49,577 bases of DNA from Trichomonas tenax (GCA_023091735.1 JALKBU010000309.1:1-49577); one strand, 5' to 3'; shown: positions 9,461-18,354, counted from the stretch's first letter. Notes: a model not told the origin generated them from the sequence alone. Numbers and translations: made by a program.

Positions 9461-9766
9461 CTAATTATCGAGATCCATAGCTTCGAAGCAGCTGAAATCC
9501 ATCTCAGGAAATAGCTCAAAACTCGAAGAATCGATTTCTGTAAAATGGCCATCACTCGATGTGTTGATCAGGCTCACAGAAGTAATGGCATCAGATGAAA
9601 CATATATAGTGATATCAGTCTTCTCATTTGTCAAAGCCTTGGCCTTTAAACGTCTCTTTGTCCACACAGGGACGTCAACATCCACGGATGTCACACTGCC
9701 ATCGTTGCCAATGTAGTAAATGGACTTCAAGTTTCCGTAAGGAGACAGTTTTGACTTGCGTCCCAT
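9461..9766 (-). CDS. Unknown small protein, 101 aa
   Basis: The protein has a basic N-terminus (MGRKSKLSPYGNLKS), a beta-rich middle and an acidic Phe/Asp-rich C-terminus ending MDLDN. No family is recognised. Support for a real gene is the initiator-like TCATTTC and TCATTTTT 5-18 bases before the ATG, and a TTTACACGTCA element at 9894-9904. The gene is convergent with the gene ending at 9315. It could be a small nuclear regulator (basic head, acidic tail), but that is a guess. Confidence 0.65.
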   Translation of the reverse strand: MGRKSKLSPYGNLKSIYYIGNDGSVTSVDVDVPVWTKRRLKAKALTNEKTDITIYVSSDAITSVSLINTSSDGHFTEIDSSSFELFPEMDFSCFEAMDLDN

Positions 9767-10275
9767 TGATAAAAATGAAATGATTGTTTTCGGAGGTTAC
9801 AAATTTTAAAAATTTTAAGAGTTGTCAGTTTTTAAAAATACACAGAAACTCAATGCGCCAATTTCTGCCACTTCAAAATTTGATTTGTAAATATTTACAC
9901 GTCAAAATTTTAAATTGATCTTTTTCCAAATCTTGAGTTTCCTGCTGATTGCAGAGCTTATGTTTATTAGAGAAAAGTGAACTCTTATTTACGATCTTGA
10001 CACACAGCTATAACATTTATTCATAAGATTCTATATAAAACATTATTGAAGCAAAAATTCAAAAATATTTTAGCCAAAAGTTTTTAATTTATGTGCTGAT
10101 GCTATATACAGAAGTTCACATAATAATAAAGAATTTTTTTTATCAAAAGAATTAAAGCCATAACACACCATAACTAATCAAATGAACACTGTTTTTTCGT
10201 GAATTCTTTTTAGTCAGTTAGCTGCAAAATCTCCACACTCTCTATTATGTGCATTTAAAACAACTTTTTTGCTTA
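9767..10275. other. Intergenic promoter region, 509 bp
   Basis: AT-rich DNA between divergent genes. It contains TTTACACGTCA at 9894-9904, a GCGCCAA (E2F-like) word near 9855, and no additional ORF or RNA gene that I can support. Confidence 0.5.
9894..9904 (+). promoter_or_regulatory. TTTACnnGnCA element
   Basis: TTTACACGTCA followed by AAAATTTTAAAT. It lies 128 bp upstream of the minus-strand ATG at 9766 and about 370 bp upstream of the plus-strand ATG at 10276. It is one of the recurrent elements described under findings. Confidence 0.5.
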
Positions 10276-11562
10276 ATGGCTCTCTCCGTGCGCTGCTTCT
10301 CACCACGTCTGCATTCGACAGAAAACAAGGCTGGTCAAGAGTTTGGGCGTCCAAAGACGACCAAAAGGTATCAAAACCAACTTCCAAAAGATAAAGTTTT
10401 ATTTTCTTCATTTGTGTGGCTTCCCGATGCAACTAAATGCTTCCCACAGCAGGTGATAAGGTCAGATAATGTGTGGAACCATATAGGAAAGCTTGAAAAC
10501 CCAACAGAACTTTTAATCTCAAACAGATATCCTGTTGAAGACGTTCTTTTCGCGAACGAAGTGATCATCGTGAAGGCGCACAATGGACTGTGCTCAATTT
10601 ACACGAACTGGTCCAATGAATTCGTGTGCTATCTAAATTCTCCGGTTGGAGAAGTTGTAAGGAGTTTGTTTTTCAACTACACGAGGTTCGAAGTCATCGT
10701 TATTTCCACATTCAAGACCGATGGATACACAGGAATGAGAGGATACGCTGTTAAAACTTCGGATTTGTTTCGTGGAAAGAGTTCATTGAGACAGAAGCTT
10801 TTCTCTGAGAATCCAATCGTTTATCCCGGCTTCATTGAGCTCGATAACACCAATGCTCGCGCAGCGATCTTCTATGGACCAGGAAAAAGTTATCGAATCT
10901 TTTCTTTGAAAGATTATTCGCCATTGTTCGATGTCAGCTCATCAGATGTAATGGACATCAAAATGACGCCGAATTCGTTCATGGCAATCAAGCTTCTGTC
11001 TTTCTTCAGAGTGAAATTGATCTTTTATGATGTTGATGTAGGAAATGTCAAAGGTGATGTCACATTTCACTTAATTCCAAGTGCAGACATTCAATTCATC
11101 GAGAGATGCGGCATTTCCATTCTTTATAAGCAAACTGGAAATCCAATTCAGTGCTATAACATTGCAACACATGCAACAAAGATCCTTCCGAACACAGAAA
11201 ACTGCAGGACACAGGAATTTCTGTTCCTTTACAATGCGAAAATCTTTTTGATTTATTCACAAGGAAAGTTTGAATGCTACACATTCGAGGGCGAACAATG
11301 CTTTTCTGTGTCCTCTCAGTATTCTCTTTCGCTCTCTCCTTTGTGCGTTTGCCCATCTCAAAGATATCTTGTATGCTTATCTAAGCAGAATGGAGCAAAC
11401 AGACTTCACCTGTTCGACCTGAAGAACGGCCATGAAGAGTTTTCGAGTGAAATCAATCCAAATCTTTCACCTGGATTCAAATTGACATCCCTCGCGTTCG
11501 AGAATGACTCTCATTGCATTGTATGCGGCGACGAAGTCGGAAACATCCATTTTTGGTTATAA
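10276..11562 (+). CDS. WD40-like beta-propeller protein (conserved unknown family)
   Basis: The product is 428 residues. The N-terminus (1-45) is basic and the rest is repeated beta-rich blades without strong GH...WD signatures, closing with GNIHFWL at the C-terminus. The segment around residues 80-150 (NEVIIVKAHNGLCSIYTNW, then RSLFFNY and STFKTDGYTGMRGYAVKTSD) resembles a conserved plant and protist transducin/WD40-like family with no assigned function. This is from memory of the family, so the link is tentative. The start is the ATG at 10276; a GTG at 10249 is in frame but unlikely. It is convergent with the arginine deiminase gene. Confidence 0.8.
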   Translation: MALSVRCFSPRLHSTENKAGQEFGRPKTTKRYQNQLPKDKVLFSSFVWLPDATKCFPQQVIRSDNVWNHIGKLENPTELLISNRYPVEDVLFANEVIIVKAHNGLCSIYTNWSNEFVCYLNSPVGEVVRSLFFNYTRFEVIVISTFKTDGYTGMRGYAVKTSDLFRGKSSLRQKLFSENPIVYPGFIELDNTNARAAIFYGPGKSYRIFSLKDYSPLFDVSSSDVMDIKMTPNSFMAIKLLSFFRVKLIFYDVDVGNVKGDVTFHLIPSADIQFIERCGISILYKQTGNPIQCYNIATHATKILPNTENCRTQEFLFLYNAKIFLIYSQGKFECYTFEGEQCFSVSSQYSLSLSPLCVCPSQRYLVCLSKQNGANRLHLFDLKNGHEEFSSEINPNLSPGFKLTSLAFENDSHCIVCGDEVGNIHFWL

Positions 11563-11670
11563 TCTTTCATTTTTAAATTCCTAAAATTATTCGTTTTTTT
11601 TAAGCAAAAACTGCTGTGATCGATTAGAAGTTCTTTAAAGATATAGTATGTCTAATAAAATAATAAGATC

Positions 11671-12915
11671 TTACTTAGGCGATCTTAAGACCTGAGATGC
11701 GCAATGCGCACCACCGTACATTGCTGTGATCGGGGAGAAGTCCATGTAGTAGACGTGCCCGTCAAAGCCGTGCTTGACTAACTCCTTCTCAACCTCTGGG
11801 TTGATGGCGAAGACTCTATCCTTGCCCATGGCTGTCTTTCCGAGGTGAAGGAGATTGATGAAGTAGTCCTCCTGCTGCTTGAATGTGGCCTCGACGACCT
11901 CGAACTTCTCCTTCTTGAGCCACTGACCGAATGGCATTTTGACTTCCTCAACGTACCCGTTCTCGCGCTTGACGTACTCGTGGGCGATTCTGATGTACTT
12001 AGGATCGTCCTGAGCGATCTTGTCGACGCAGACGCAAAGGTTCTCTGAAGCAACGTTGAAGAAGGTGTCAAGGTGCATTCTCTGCTGGTCGCGGTCGACA
12101 TTGTCCTCGACAACGACGAATCTCCTGCAGCCGAGGAGATCCTTGTCCATGAGCTGCTTCGCTGCGGCCATGTTAGTTCTGAGGCCAACGCCGAGGAGCA
12201 TGCAGTCCTGCGAGAGTGGGATGAAGTCGCCTCCCTCGATTGTGCCTGGCTCCTCAATGCGGCCGGCTGGTTTGATGCCGAGCTGTGGCCAAATGAACGA
12301 CATAAGATCGTTTTCGTCTCGACGCTGTTCAGCGCCAAAGCGGCCGATGACGACACCCTTGGCTGTTGTGATCTGCTGATCGCGTGTGAAAACTGTATTT
12401 GCGAGTGGTGACAACGGAATCTTGTCATAATGGAAGCCTGTCGAAGATTTGCTGTTGACATCGATTGTGAGAGATGGATGAAGGAAGATGAGGTCGATTA
12501 AGTGGTCCTTGGAGAGTTTAGAAAGAGAGAAATCGAGATATTCTTGTTTGAGCTTAGCCTGGACTTCTGGTGTTGGAATTCCTGGAGTAAGCGAGAAGTG
12601 GACTGGTGTGAAGTCCACGAGCGCCTTCCTGAGCTCAGATGTCTCCATTCCCTGAAGAATCTCACGAACTGTCCATACTCTTGCGCCGCACGCCTCATTG
12701 AGTAATCTCCTGAACTCGTCGTGGCATTCGACGGCGAGCTGTGGATTCGGCGGGTTCTCGTACAAGAAGGCGGAGAGATGGAATGGAAATCTTGTCTCTA
12801 TGCCTGGGCAGTGGGTGATGATGTCCGTCGGGTGGTCGAACTCTGAGACCTGGTTGAAGCTCATTACTTTCGGGTTGATGAGCTTCGACGCTGAGCGAGA
12901 AATACTTGCAAGCAT
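11671..12915 (-). CDS. Arginine deiminase, probably hydrogenosomal
   Basis: The product is 414 residues and converts L-arginine to citrulline and ammonia, the first step of the arginine dihydrolase pathway. Conserved features are the PLANTVFTRD substrate-loop region, I-E-G-G-D-F, the catalytic His region H-L-D-T-F-F and the C-terminal nucleophile Cys405 in M-Y-G-G-A-H-C-A-S-Q. The N-terminal MLASISRSASKL stretch is Ser/Arg/Leu-rich, the pattern of trichomonad hydrogenosomal leaders (established for that family; a cleavage site is not certain). A bacterial-type enzyme in a protist suggests old lateral transfer. The gene is unusually GC-rich with C-biased codons, indicating high expression. TCACA lies directly before the ATG, and an ATTACGCGTCA element (minus strand) lies 133 bp upstream. 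Confidence 0.94.
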   Translation of the reverse strand: MLASISRSASKLINPKVMSFNQVSEFDHPTDIITHCPGIETRFPFHLSAFLYENPPNPQLAVECHDEFRRLLNEACGARVWTVREILQGMETSELRKALVDFTPVHFSLTPGIPTPEVQAKLKQEYLDFSLSKLSKDHLIDLIFLHPSLTIDVNSKSSTGFHYDKIPLSPLANTVFTRDQQITTAKGVVIGRFGAEQRRDENDLMSFIWPQLGIKPAGRIEEPGTIEGGDFIPLSQDCMLLGVGLRTNMAAAKQLMDKDLLGCRRFVVVEDNVDRDQQRMHLDTFFNVASENLCVCVDKIAQDDPKYIRIAHEYVKRENGYVEEVKMPFGQWLKKEKFEVVEATFKQQEDYFINLLHLGKTAMGKDRVFAINPEVEKELVKHGFDGHVYYMDFSPITAMYGGAHCASQVLRSPK

Positions 12916-13047
12916 TGTGAACGATCATTTCGCTCTCAATTGTTTTTTCTTAATCTCTCTTGGAATGTGGCATCTGCACATCGATTGTTTCACTTTTTGC
13001 TAACAAACATTGGTTTTATACACAGGTTACTTGTCTTTTTCCAAATT

Positions 13048-13058
13048 TGACGCGTAAT
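13048..13058 (-). promoter_or_regulatory. TTTACnnGnCA-type element upstream of arginine deiminase
   Basis: On the minus strand this reads ATTACGCGTCA followed by AATTTGG. It is 133 bp upstream of the arginine deiminase ATG and differs from the consensus only at the first base. Confidence 0.5.
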
Positions 13059-13910
13059 GTTATTTATATGTGAAAAACATCAATATTTTAGAAAGATACC
13101 AAAAAAGTGTGTATTTCTCAACATAACTCAAAACATAAAATATTTTCATGCTGTTGTATATTATACTATGCATAAACAGATATTAAAAATATGAATCCAA
13201 AATCTTAATATATCTCGACATAATAAGAAGCCAATAGTCATAAAACTCATATGATAATGTTTATCATTTCTAATACTATATTAACCATGGTCAGAGTTTG
13301 CATATGATTAATCAGAACTTTTAATAACAAATCATTATGTTCATGGAAGATTTGCAAACTTGTTGTAATGATTCGCATAATAGCAATGATCATTTATCTT
13401 ATATGAACCGTTAGCATTCAATCAATAGAACATATTTTTGTAAGTGTTATGTCTCTAGAATTGCATTTTTTTCGATAAATATTCCCTATTTTTATCATAC
13501 ATGGCGTGAGCAATTGTTAGTTTAAAAAGGTGAAGCTTAGAATGTGTGGATTAATGTAATGTGCTTAGATTTGATGCTATGAAATATATAAGACAAAATT
13601 TGATAATTTATTTTAGAGTGTTTTACTTCTTACATCGTGATCACTGTCATGAATATAATATATACCTAAGTTATCAATGGCTCGTTGCCAATGAAAAGAG
13701 ATTGATATCAAATTATGAGAACACTATTCCACGCTTCTGCGTGACACAAAAACACAGCATCTTCGATTGAATCAATATGGCTGAATTAATGTGGTCTTAA
13801 CATTTTTTCCCCAATCGTCTATTGTCGAATATAAAGATTTCGCGTTTGTTGGGATCTCCTCAAAGAGTAGAACATATATCCCGATTTTTTTGCGTGAAAA
13901 AGTAAGATAG

Positions 13911-13960
13911 AAAAAGTGACCATTTTTGTTACATTTATAAAAATAAAGTAGTCACTTTTT
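13911..13960. promoter_or_regulatory. Inverted AAAAAGTGAC pair in CMGC kinase promoter
   Basis: AAAAAGTGAC at 13911-13920 and its exact reverse complement GTCACTTTTT at 13951-13960 are separated by 30 bp. The second copy contains an initiator-like TCACTT about 30 bases before the ATG at 13983. Similar AAAAGTGAC and AAAAGTGTC words precede RPL7 (279-289) and the coiled-coil gene (2602-2610). Confidence 0.45.
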
Positions 13961-13982
13961 ATAAAATTTATCGATACTTCTC

Positions 13983-15146
13983 ATGATGATGATCACGAAT
14001 ACGGCGCCAACACGTCTCGATTGTCTCGAGGAGTACCACATATTGGCAAAATTGGGCGACGGAACATTCAGTAACGTTTTCAAGGTAAAGAAAGACAAGA
14101 CTTGCGAGTTTTTTGCGATGAAGATCATGAAAAAGCGATACTCATCGGTGGAGGAAGTAGATAATAACGACGAAATCAGATACATGAGGGAGCTCGGCTC
14201 ACATCCGAATATTCTCCAGATATATGACGTCATTTTTGAGCCTAAACTTGGAAGGTTATCTATTGTCGTTGATTTAATGGAATACAATCTCCTACAACTC
14301 CTTGAGTCCCCACACTTTTGCCCAGACGATGTCCTTTACTACAGCTACCAGCTTATAAACGGTCTCTCGTACTTGCATTCTGCCGGATTTATACATCGTG
14401 ACATCAAACCGGAAAATGTTCTCATCAATTTGAGAACAAGGGAACTGAGGATTGGAGATTTTGGCTCGCTCGTCGAAGAACCCTGCAATTACGTCCCCGG
14501 AGAATATATTACAACAAGGTGGTATAGAGCTCCGGAGCTACTTTTGAAGTGCCCAACTTACAACGCATCGATAGATGTTTGGTCTGCCGGTTGCGTTATC
14601 GCAGAAATGATTCTCAAGCAGCCATTATTCAAAGGGAGCGATACAATCTCTCAACTCGAGCACATCCACAACGTCGTGGGCGCTCCGACTGCACAGCTGT
14701 TCGAAACTATTCAGGCGGACCCACGCTACAAGGCAGATCAGTTCCAGAATGTTACACCTGTATCTTTAATTAACAGATTAGAAATATGCCCGAATACAGA
14801 TTTGGTCGCGTTAGTAATGACAATGCTGAAATACAATCCAGCTGAGCGCGTTGATTCGATGAATCTCGCAAATTCGTCTGTTTTTGAAAGTTGCAAATAC
14901 TCAAAATCTCTCTCGAAAGCAAGAGTTCTCGTTAAATCTACACCAGATATTGGATTCCAAGCAGTCAAAATGAATCAACATACAACAATTTCCCTCGCAC
15001 CACAAACAAGTGAAGCTCCGACACCAAACAAGCGTCAGTGCGTTACTTTTCCGAAGATATTTAACCCAAGCAGTGGAAGACACATCCCAATCGCCGAAAA
15101 AATGCCGAAGAATCGGAGTTTTGCAAAATTAGATGAGATCGATTAA
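13983..15146 (+). CDS. CMGC Ser/Thr kinase, MAK/ICK/MOK (RCK)-like
   Basis: The product is 387 residues. The kinase domain (about 18-300) has LGDGTFSNV, Lys47 (FAMK), HRDIKPEN (138-145), GDFG (158-161) and TRWYRAPE (178-185), the last diagnostic of CMGC kinases. The activation loop carries G-E-Y (173-175) where MAK/MOK and MAP kinases have T-x-Y, so the Thr of the usual dual-phosphorylation site is replaced by Gly. RCK kinases act in cilium/flagellum length control. Assignment to MOK rather than another RCK or an ERK7-like kinase is uncertain. The C-terminus (300-387) is basic and disordered. Three consecutive ATGs open the frame; I used the first. Confidence 0.88.
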   Translation: MMMITNTAPTRLDCLEEYHILAKLGDGTFSNVFKVKKDKTCEFFAMKIMKKRYSSVEEVDNNDEIRYMRELGSHPNILQIYDVIFEPKLGRLSIVVDLMEYNLLQLLESPHFCPDDVLYYSYQLINGLSYLHSAGFIHRDIKPENVLINLRTRELRIGDFGSLVEEPCNYVPGEYITTRWYRAPELLLKCPTYNASIDVWSAGCVIAEMILKQPLFKGSDTISQLEHIHNVVGAPTAQLFETIQADPRYKADQFQNVTPVSLINRLEICPNTDLVALVMTMLKYNPAERVDSMNLANSSVFESCKYSKSLSKARVLVKSTPDIGFQAVKMNQHTTISLAPQTSEAPTPNKRQCVTFPKIFNPSSGRHIPIAEKMPKNRSFAKLDEID

Positions 15147-15810
15147 ATGTTTATTTCTGTTTATTAAATGATTTCTGCAATCATTTTCCCCAGTGTGATT
15201 TACCATTGAATTGTATAAAGTATAATTCTGATTAAATATTATAACGATAATTTTTTTCAAGTGTAACACACATAAAAGAACTTGCCAAACACACATCCGC
15301 TGCCATCATTAGGCATGCTACACCTCAATAAGCTTTGATAAAATCAAAGGTATTGTTCAATCGAATTAAACGTTTTGAAGCCTCGCTCATGTGTTAAATT
15401 TCTATCTATACGTTTTTGTCTTGATTTATGATACTCATTAAGAATGAAATAATTAATTCAAATCTCCTTTGATATCAATACAAATAATTAACTATAAAAT
15501 AGACGTGATATGAAATACACTAAAAGAGTATACTTTGGCAATTTATGGAGGCGCTGCCATTTTTAATAAATTAATTGCATCGATTGGATTTTACGCAATA
15601 TGAAAATTTATAATATGAAACACTATAGAACATTTGTAGTATGGCAATATCTTTAACAAACCAATACATAAAACACGAATATATAATAAGAATTAATATA
15701 ATATTTTTGTTTGAAGTACTTACATCATATCAATATATTAGCAATAAAAATCATCTAATAGTTATGATATTATTGATCGCATTAGTTTGATATTTGATAT
15801 GAAATTTGAA
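15147..15810. other. Intergenic region, 664 bp
   Basis: This separates the 3' ends of a plus-strand and a minus-strand gene. It is AT-rich; I see no coding frame, RNA gene or clear repeat. Confidence 0.4.
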
Positions 15811-16140
15811 TTATTTCTTGAAAAGTGCGGAGAAGCAAGTAAACAGGGCCGACATGAAGAAGAAATGTGACATATATTGAATTGGAATCCTTAAAGGCGA
15901 ATTTACCATAATCGTGTATAAAAAGAAGAAAAATGCGCTTTCGCAGCCCAACGCTGCAGATATTTTAAGCATTGTCAACTGTGTTCTGCATTCTCTGTTA
16001 GCAACAAAAACAACTGCAATTGCTAAAACAATGAGAAGGCAAAATATCATCGCGAGGAGTTTCTTTCTACCAGGAAATTTCGAATCTATTCTATCGTTCC
16101 ATTCTTCCGTTTGAAGATCGTCAATATCCATGTTTATCAT
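15811..16140 (-). CDS. Small three-helix membrane protein, 109 aa
   Basis: The short acidic cytosolic head (MINMDIDDLQTEEW) is followed by a basic stretch and three hydrophobic segments at about 28-50, 57-79 and 86-106, ending in KK. A C-terminal di-Lys and a three-TM layout are compatible with an ER/Golgi membrane protein, but no family is recognised. The promoter contains the 16-bp palindrome TTTTTGACGTCAAAAA 24 bp upstream and a TTTACGTGTCA element 120 bp upstream, which supports a real gene. Confidence 0.7.
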   Translation of the reverse strand: MINMDIDDLQTEEWNDRIDSKFPGRKKLLAMIFCLLIVLAIAVVFVANRECRTQLTMLKISAALGCESAFFFFLYTIMVNSPLRIPIQYMSHFFFMSALFTCFSALFKK

Positions 16141-16163
16141 TTGCTAAAAATGCCACCTTTTAC

Positions 16164-16179
16164 TTTTTGACGTCAAAAA
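16164..16179. promoter_or_regulatory. Perfect palindrome with CRE core
   Basis: TTTTTGACGTCAAAAA is a perfect 16-bp palindrome containing TGACGTCA, the site of bZIP/ATF factors in other eukaryotes. It is 24 bp from the ATG at 16140. Its half GACGTCAAAA resembles the CGTCAAA end of the TTTACnnGnCA elements. Confidence 0.45.
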
Positions 16180-16259
16180 CTTTAAAAATCAAATTCCATC
16201 ATTTTCTCATTACTTGACTTCAAAATTTATACTTATTATAATTATTGTCAAATAAATAC

Positions 16260-16270
16260 TTTACGTGTCA
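16260..16270 (+). promoter_or_regulatory. TTTACnnGnCA element
   Basis: TTTACGTGTCA followed by TAAACATTT. The 20-bp block from 16260 matches the block at 17891 with one difference. It lies 120 bp upstream of the minus-strand ATG at 16140. Confidence 0.5.
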
Positions 16271-16410
16271 TAAACATTTCTTTTCTAAAATAATCATTTT
16301 TAATTCAAAATAATCATACATAAATTCGAGTCCCATCAGCGATTGATATGATGAGTGATAAATTTAAAAAAATATTTGAAATTTGTGTAAAATACAATTT
16401 CGAAATGTAT

Positions 16411-17835
16411 TTATTCTTGTAAAGGAATAATATTAGAAACATCAACAACAGCAACAGTAGCATTTGCAAGACACATAGCAATATATTTTCCAGTTGGATC
16501 CCAGTGAGCTTCAAACATGCCGCTCTTCGCTTCATATGAAGCAATGAGTGCCTGATCCACTGTGCGCCAAATGTATAACATATTATCAATACCGCCAGAA
16601 ACGAAATAATTTCCTTTTGGTGAGAAACAGATTGTGTAGATAGGTTGTGTGTGTTTTGTAAGACTTCTAATGCATTGTTGGGTTGTAATGTCCCAAAGAC
16701 GAATTGAAAAGTCGAAAGCACCAGATGCAAGGATCTTTGGATCTCCTGGGCACCACTTGATAGTATATACATGGTGCTCGTGACCCTGAAGAACAATAGG
16801 ATTGGCTCTATCGAATGGACGCCAAACTCTAATTGTTTTGTCATCTGAGCAGCTAGCGAGATATTTCCTTGTTGGATCCCACGCGATCTTGTTGACTTCG
16901 CTCTTGTGACCCTCGAGAATATAGAGAGGAGACTGCTGCCCAACTTTCCAGACAGCAACTGTAGAATCTCCTGCACAGGATGCAAATATCTTGTCATCAC
17001 GCCAATCAACGTCGAGAACGTGACTCTTGTGATGTGAGAAGACCTGCTTCATCTCACCAGTATTGGCGTTCCACAAAATAATCTTTTTATCTGAGGAACC
17101 AGTTAGCAAACTTGTTCCATCTGGCGAGAACTGCACTGTAAAAACAGGGCCCACGTGATGACCGAGAACAAATCTGAGCTCTCCTTTGTTTGTCCACAAT
17201 CTCGCTGTTCCATCGTAACAACCAGTCGCTAAGAGTGTGCTATCCGGATTCCATGCGAGCGTAGCTATGTCTTTGCTGTTTCTTTCTTGTTGTGTCGCGT
17301 GATCTAAGACTGTGTGTTGGTAATAATTGTGGTCGCGAATTTCCCAAATGATTGTTGTTGCATCTGAGCTGCCTGTCGCGAGTAACTTGCCGTCGTGGGA
17401 CCATGCGCCGCAGTAGACATCACCGATGTGACCTTCGAAGATTAATGCGTCAGAAGGCTTGATTACGACTGGATCTGGTATCTTAAGAAGCGGATTCTGC
17501 AGCTCTGGTGCAGGCGGCGGTGGTTTTGGCTTCGGCGGTGCTGGTTTTGTTGGAACAATTGGCTCTTCTCTGCGAACAGCCTCAGTTATCGATAGAACGA
17601 TGCTCTCGAGTGAACTGTCTGTCTTCGCCTTCTCGCTGATGCCCTTCTCCATCTGCATGTACAGCATTCCCTTCTTGAGAATCGTTATTAGCGCTTGTGG
17701 AGGAAGCTGAGTCGCCTGGATGTTCGCCTGGTCGAGGCGACATTCGCTGCCGAATATGAAGGCTGAGTGTGGGCAGCCGCTCTCTTCGAGGTAGCGATGG
17801 ACAAGATAGTTGATTTCGTCTGCAGTCACTGACAT
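16411..17835 (-). CDS. TBL1/TBLR1-type LisH-WD40 corepressor subunit
   Basis: The product is 474 residues. The N-terminal LisH (about 4-36) reads TADEINYLVHRYLEESG then H-S-A-F-I-F-G-S-E and continues with the TBL1-specific PP-A-L-I-x-I-x-x-K-G helix. A Pro/Lys-rich linker follows at about 95-122. Roughly eight WD40 repeats (about 130-470) follow, several closing in W-D, W-R or W-K. TBL1/TBLR1 (Sif2 in yeast) is the exchange or core subunit of NCoR/SMRT-HDAC3 or Set3-type histone deacetylase complexes. Length and domain order match the family well. TTTACATGTCA lies 56 bp upstream. No partner deacetylase is in the window. Confidence 0.92.
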   Translation of the reverse strand: MSVTADEINYLVHRYLEESGCPHSAFIFGSECRLDQANIQATQLPPQALITILKKGMLYMQMEKGISEKAKTDSSLESIVLSITEAVRREEPIVPTKPAPPKPKPPPPAPELQNPLLKIPDPVVIKPSDALIFEGHIGDVYCGAWSHDGKLLATGSSDATTIIWEIRDHNYYQHTVLDHATQQERNSKDIATLAWNPDSTLLATGCYDGTARLWTNKGELRFVLGHHVGPVFTVQFSPDGTSLLTGSSDKKIILWNANTGEMKQVFSHHKSHVLDVDWRDDKIFASCAGDSTVAVWKVGQQSPLYILEGHKSEVNKIAWDPTRKYLASCSDDKTIRVWRPFDRANPIVLQGHEHHVYTIKWCPGDPKILASGAFDFSIRLWDITTQQCIRSLTKHTQPIYTICFSPKGNYFVSGGIDNMLYIWRTVDQALIASYEAKSGMFEAHWDPTGKYIAMCLANATVAVVDVSNIIPLQE

Positions 17836-17890
17836 CGAATTGAGGAACGATATGTAAACGAAATTTTAAATTCACTGCGTCAAAAAATAA

Positions 17891-17901
17891 TTTACATGTC
17901 A
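17891..17901 (+). promoter_or_regulatory. TTTACnnGnCA element upstream of TBL1
   Basis: TTTACATGTCA followed by TAAACATTT. It is 56 bp upstream of the minus-strand TBL1 ATG and about 55 bp upstream of the plus-strand TPR relic. Confidence 0.55.
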
Positions 17902-17954
17902 TAAACATTTTTCATTTTTGAGAAATCTCTCCGCTTTTAAGATTCAGTAAGTTA

Positions 17955-18354
17955 ATGAACTGCTTTTGCCGTTCAATTGCAGCCATTAAGGCCTTTATAT
18001 ATCATAACTTTCAGCAAACAATTTCAGGAATACAGAAATAACGCATTGACCCTTCTTCATCTTGGCAAGCATGCATTGCTTCTTAGCAACCATAAATCTG
18101 CTAAGGAGCTTTTCCTTCATTCTATTTCTTTTGCTAAAAATAATTTTATATAATAAGGATCAGCAACATTTGACCTCAATCTCAGTTTCTACTCGATGCA
18201 TGATTTCAAGTATATCTTTGATCAACTTCATCCACAAGATGTTGACATTTCAAATGAATATCTCAAAAATTTGGGTGATGACCCAATGGTAGTTGGTCTA
18301 TATCCATTTGGATATGATCACTTCATTACAAAAATCAAACTTGCGCTTGAATGA
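17955..18354 (+). pseudogene. Decayed TPR-type gene fragment
   Basis: An ATG at 17955 opens a short frame (MNCFCRSIAAIKAFIYHNF). The reading then shifts frame near 18015 and continues with coding-like sequence. This includes ALTLLHLGKHALLLSNHKSA (about 18044-18103), which has TPR-like Leu/Gly/Ala spacing. It is then broken by tandem TAA TAA near 18150. The same frame resumes as FDLNLSFYSMHDFKYIFDQL and runs to a TGA at 18352-18354 after TKIKLALE. The protein-like composition in one frame across the two stops argues for a dead gene, not chance. The parent family is not identified beyond TPR-like repeats. Confidence 0.55.

Larger units (their letters stand above)
12916..13982. other. Intergenic region, 1.07 kb
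   Basis: This is the divergent promoter of arginine deiminase and the CMGC kinase. It holds ATTACGCGTCA at 13048-13058 (minus) and the inverted pair AAAAAGTGAC/GTCACTTTTT at 13911-13960. The middle (13060-13880) is AT-rich. A 69-codon frame at 13561-13770 begins with GTG and has no coding character that I can defend. Confidence 0.5.

Noticed and set aside
11778..12461. 227-codon open frame within arginine deiminase, same strand
   Set aside because: It is a shifted-frame shadow of the C-biased enzyme gene, with Ser/Arg/Thr-rich random composition.
13561..13770. 69-codon plus-strand frame in the arginine deiminase/CMGC kinase spacer
   Set aside because: Starts with GTG, has no initiator or family signal, and its composition fits AT-rich noise.
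16314..17009. 231-codon minus-strand frame overlapping TBL1
   Set aside because: Out-of-frame shadow of the WD40 repeats, which are intact in the other frame.
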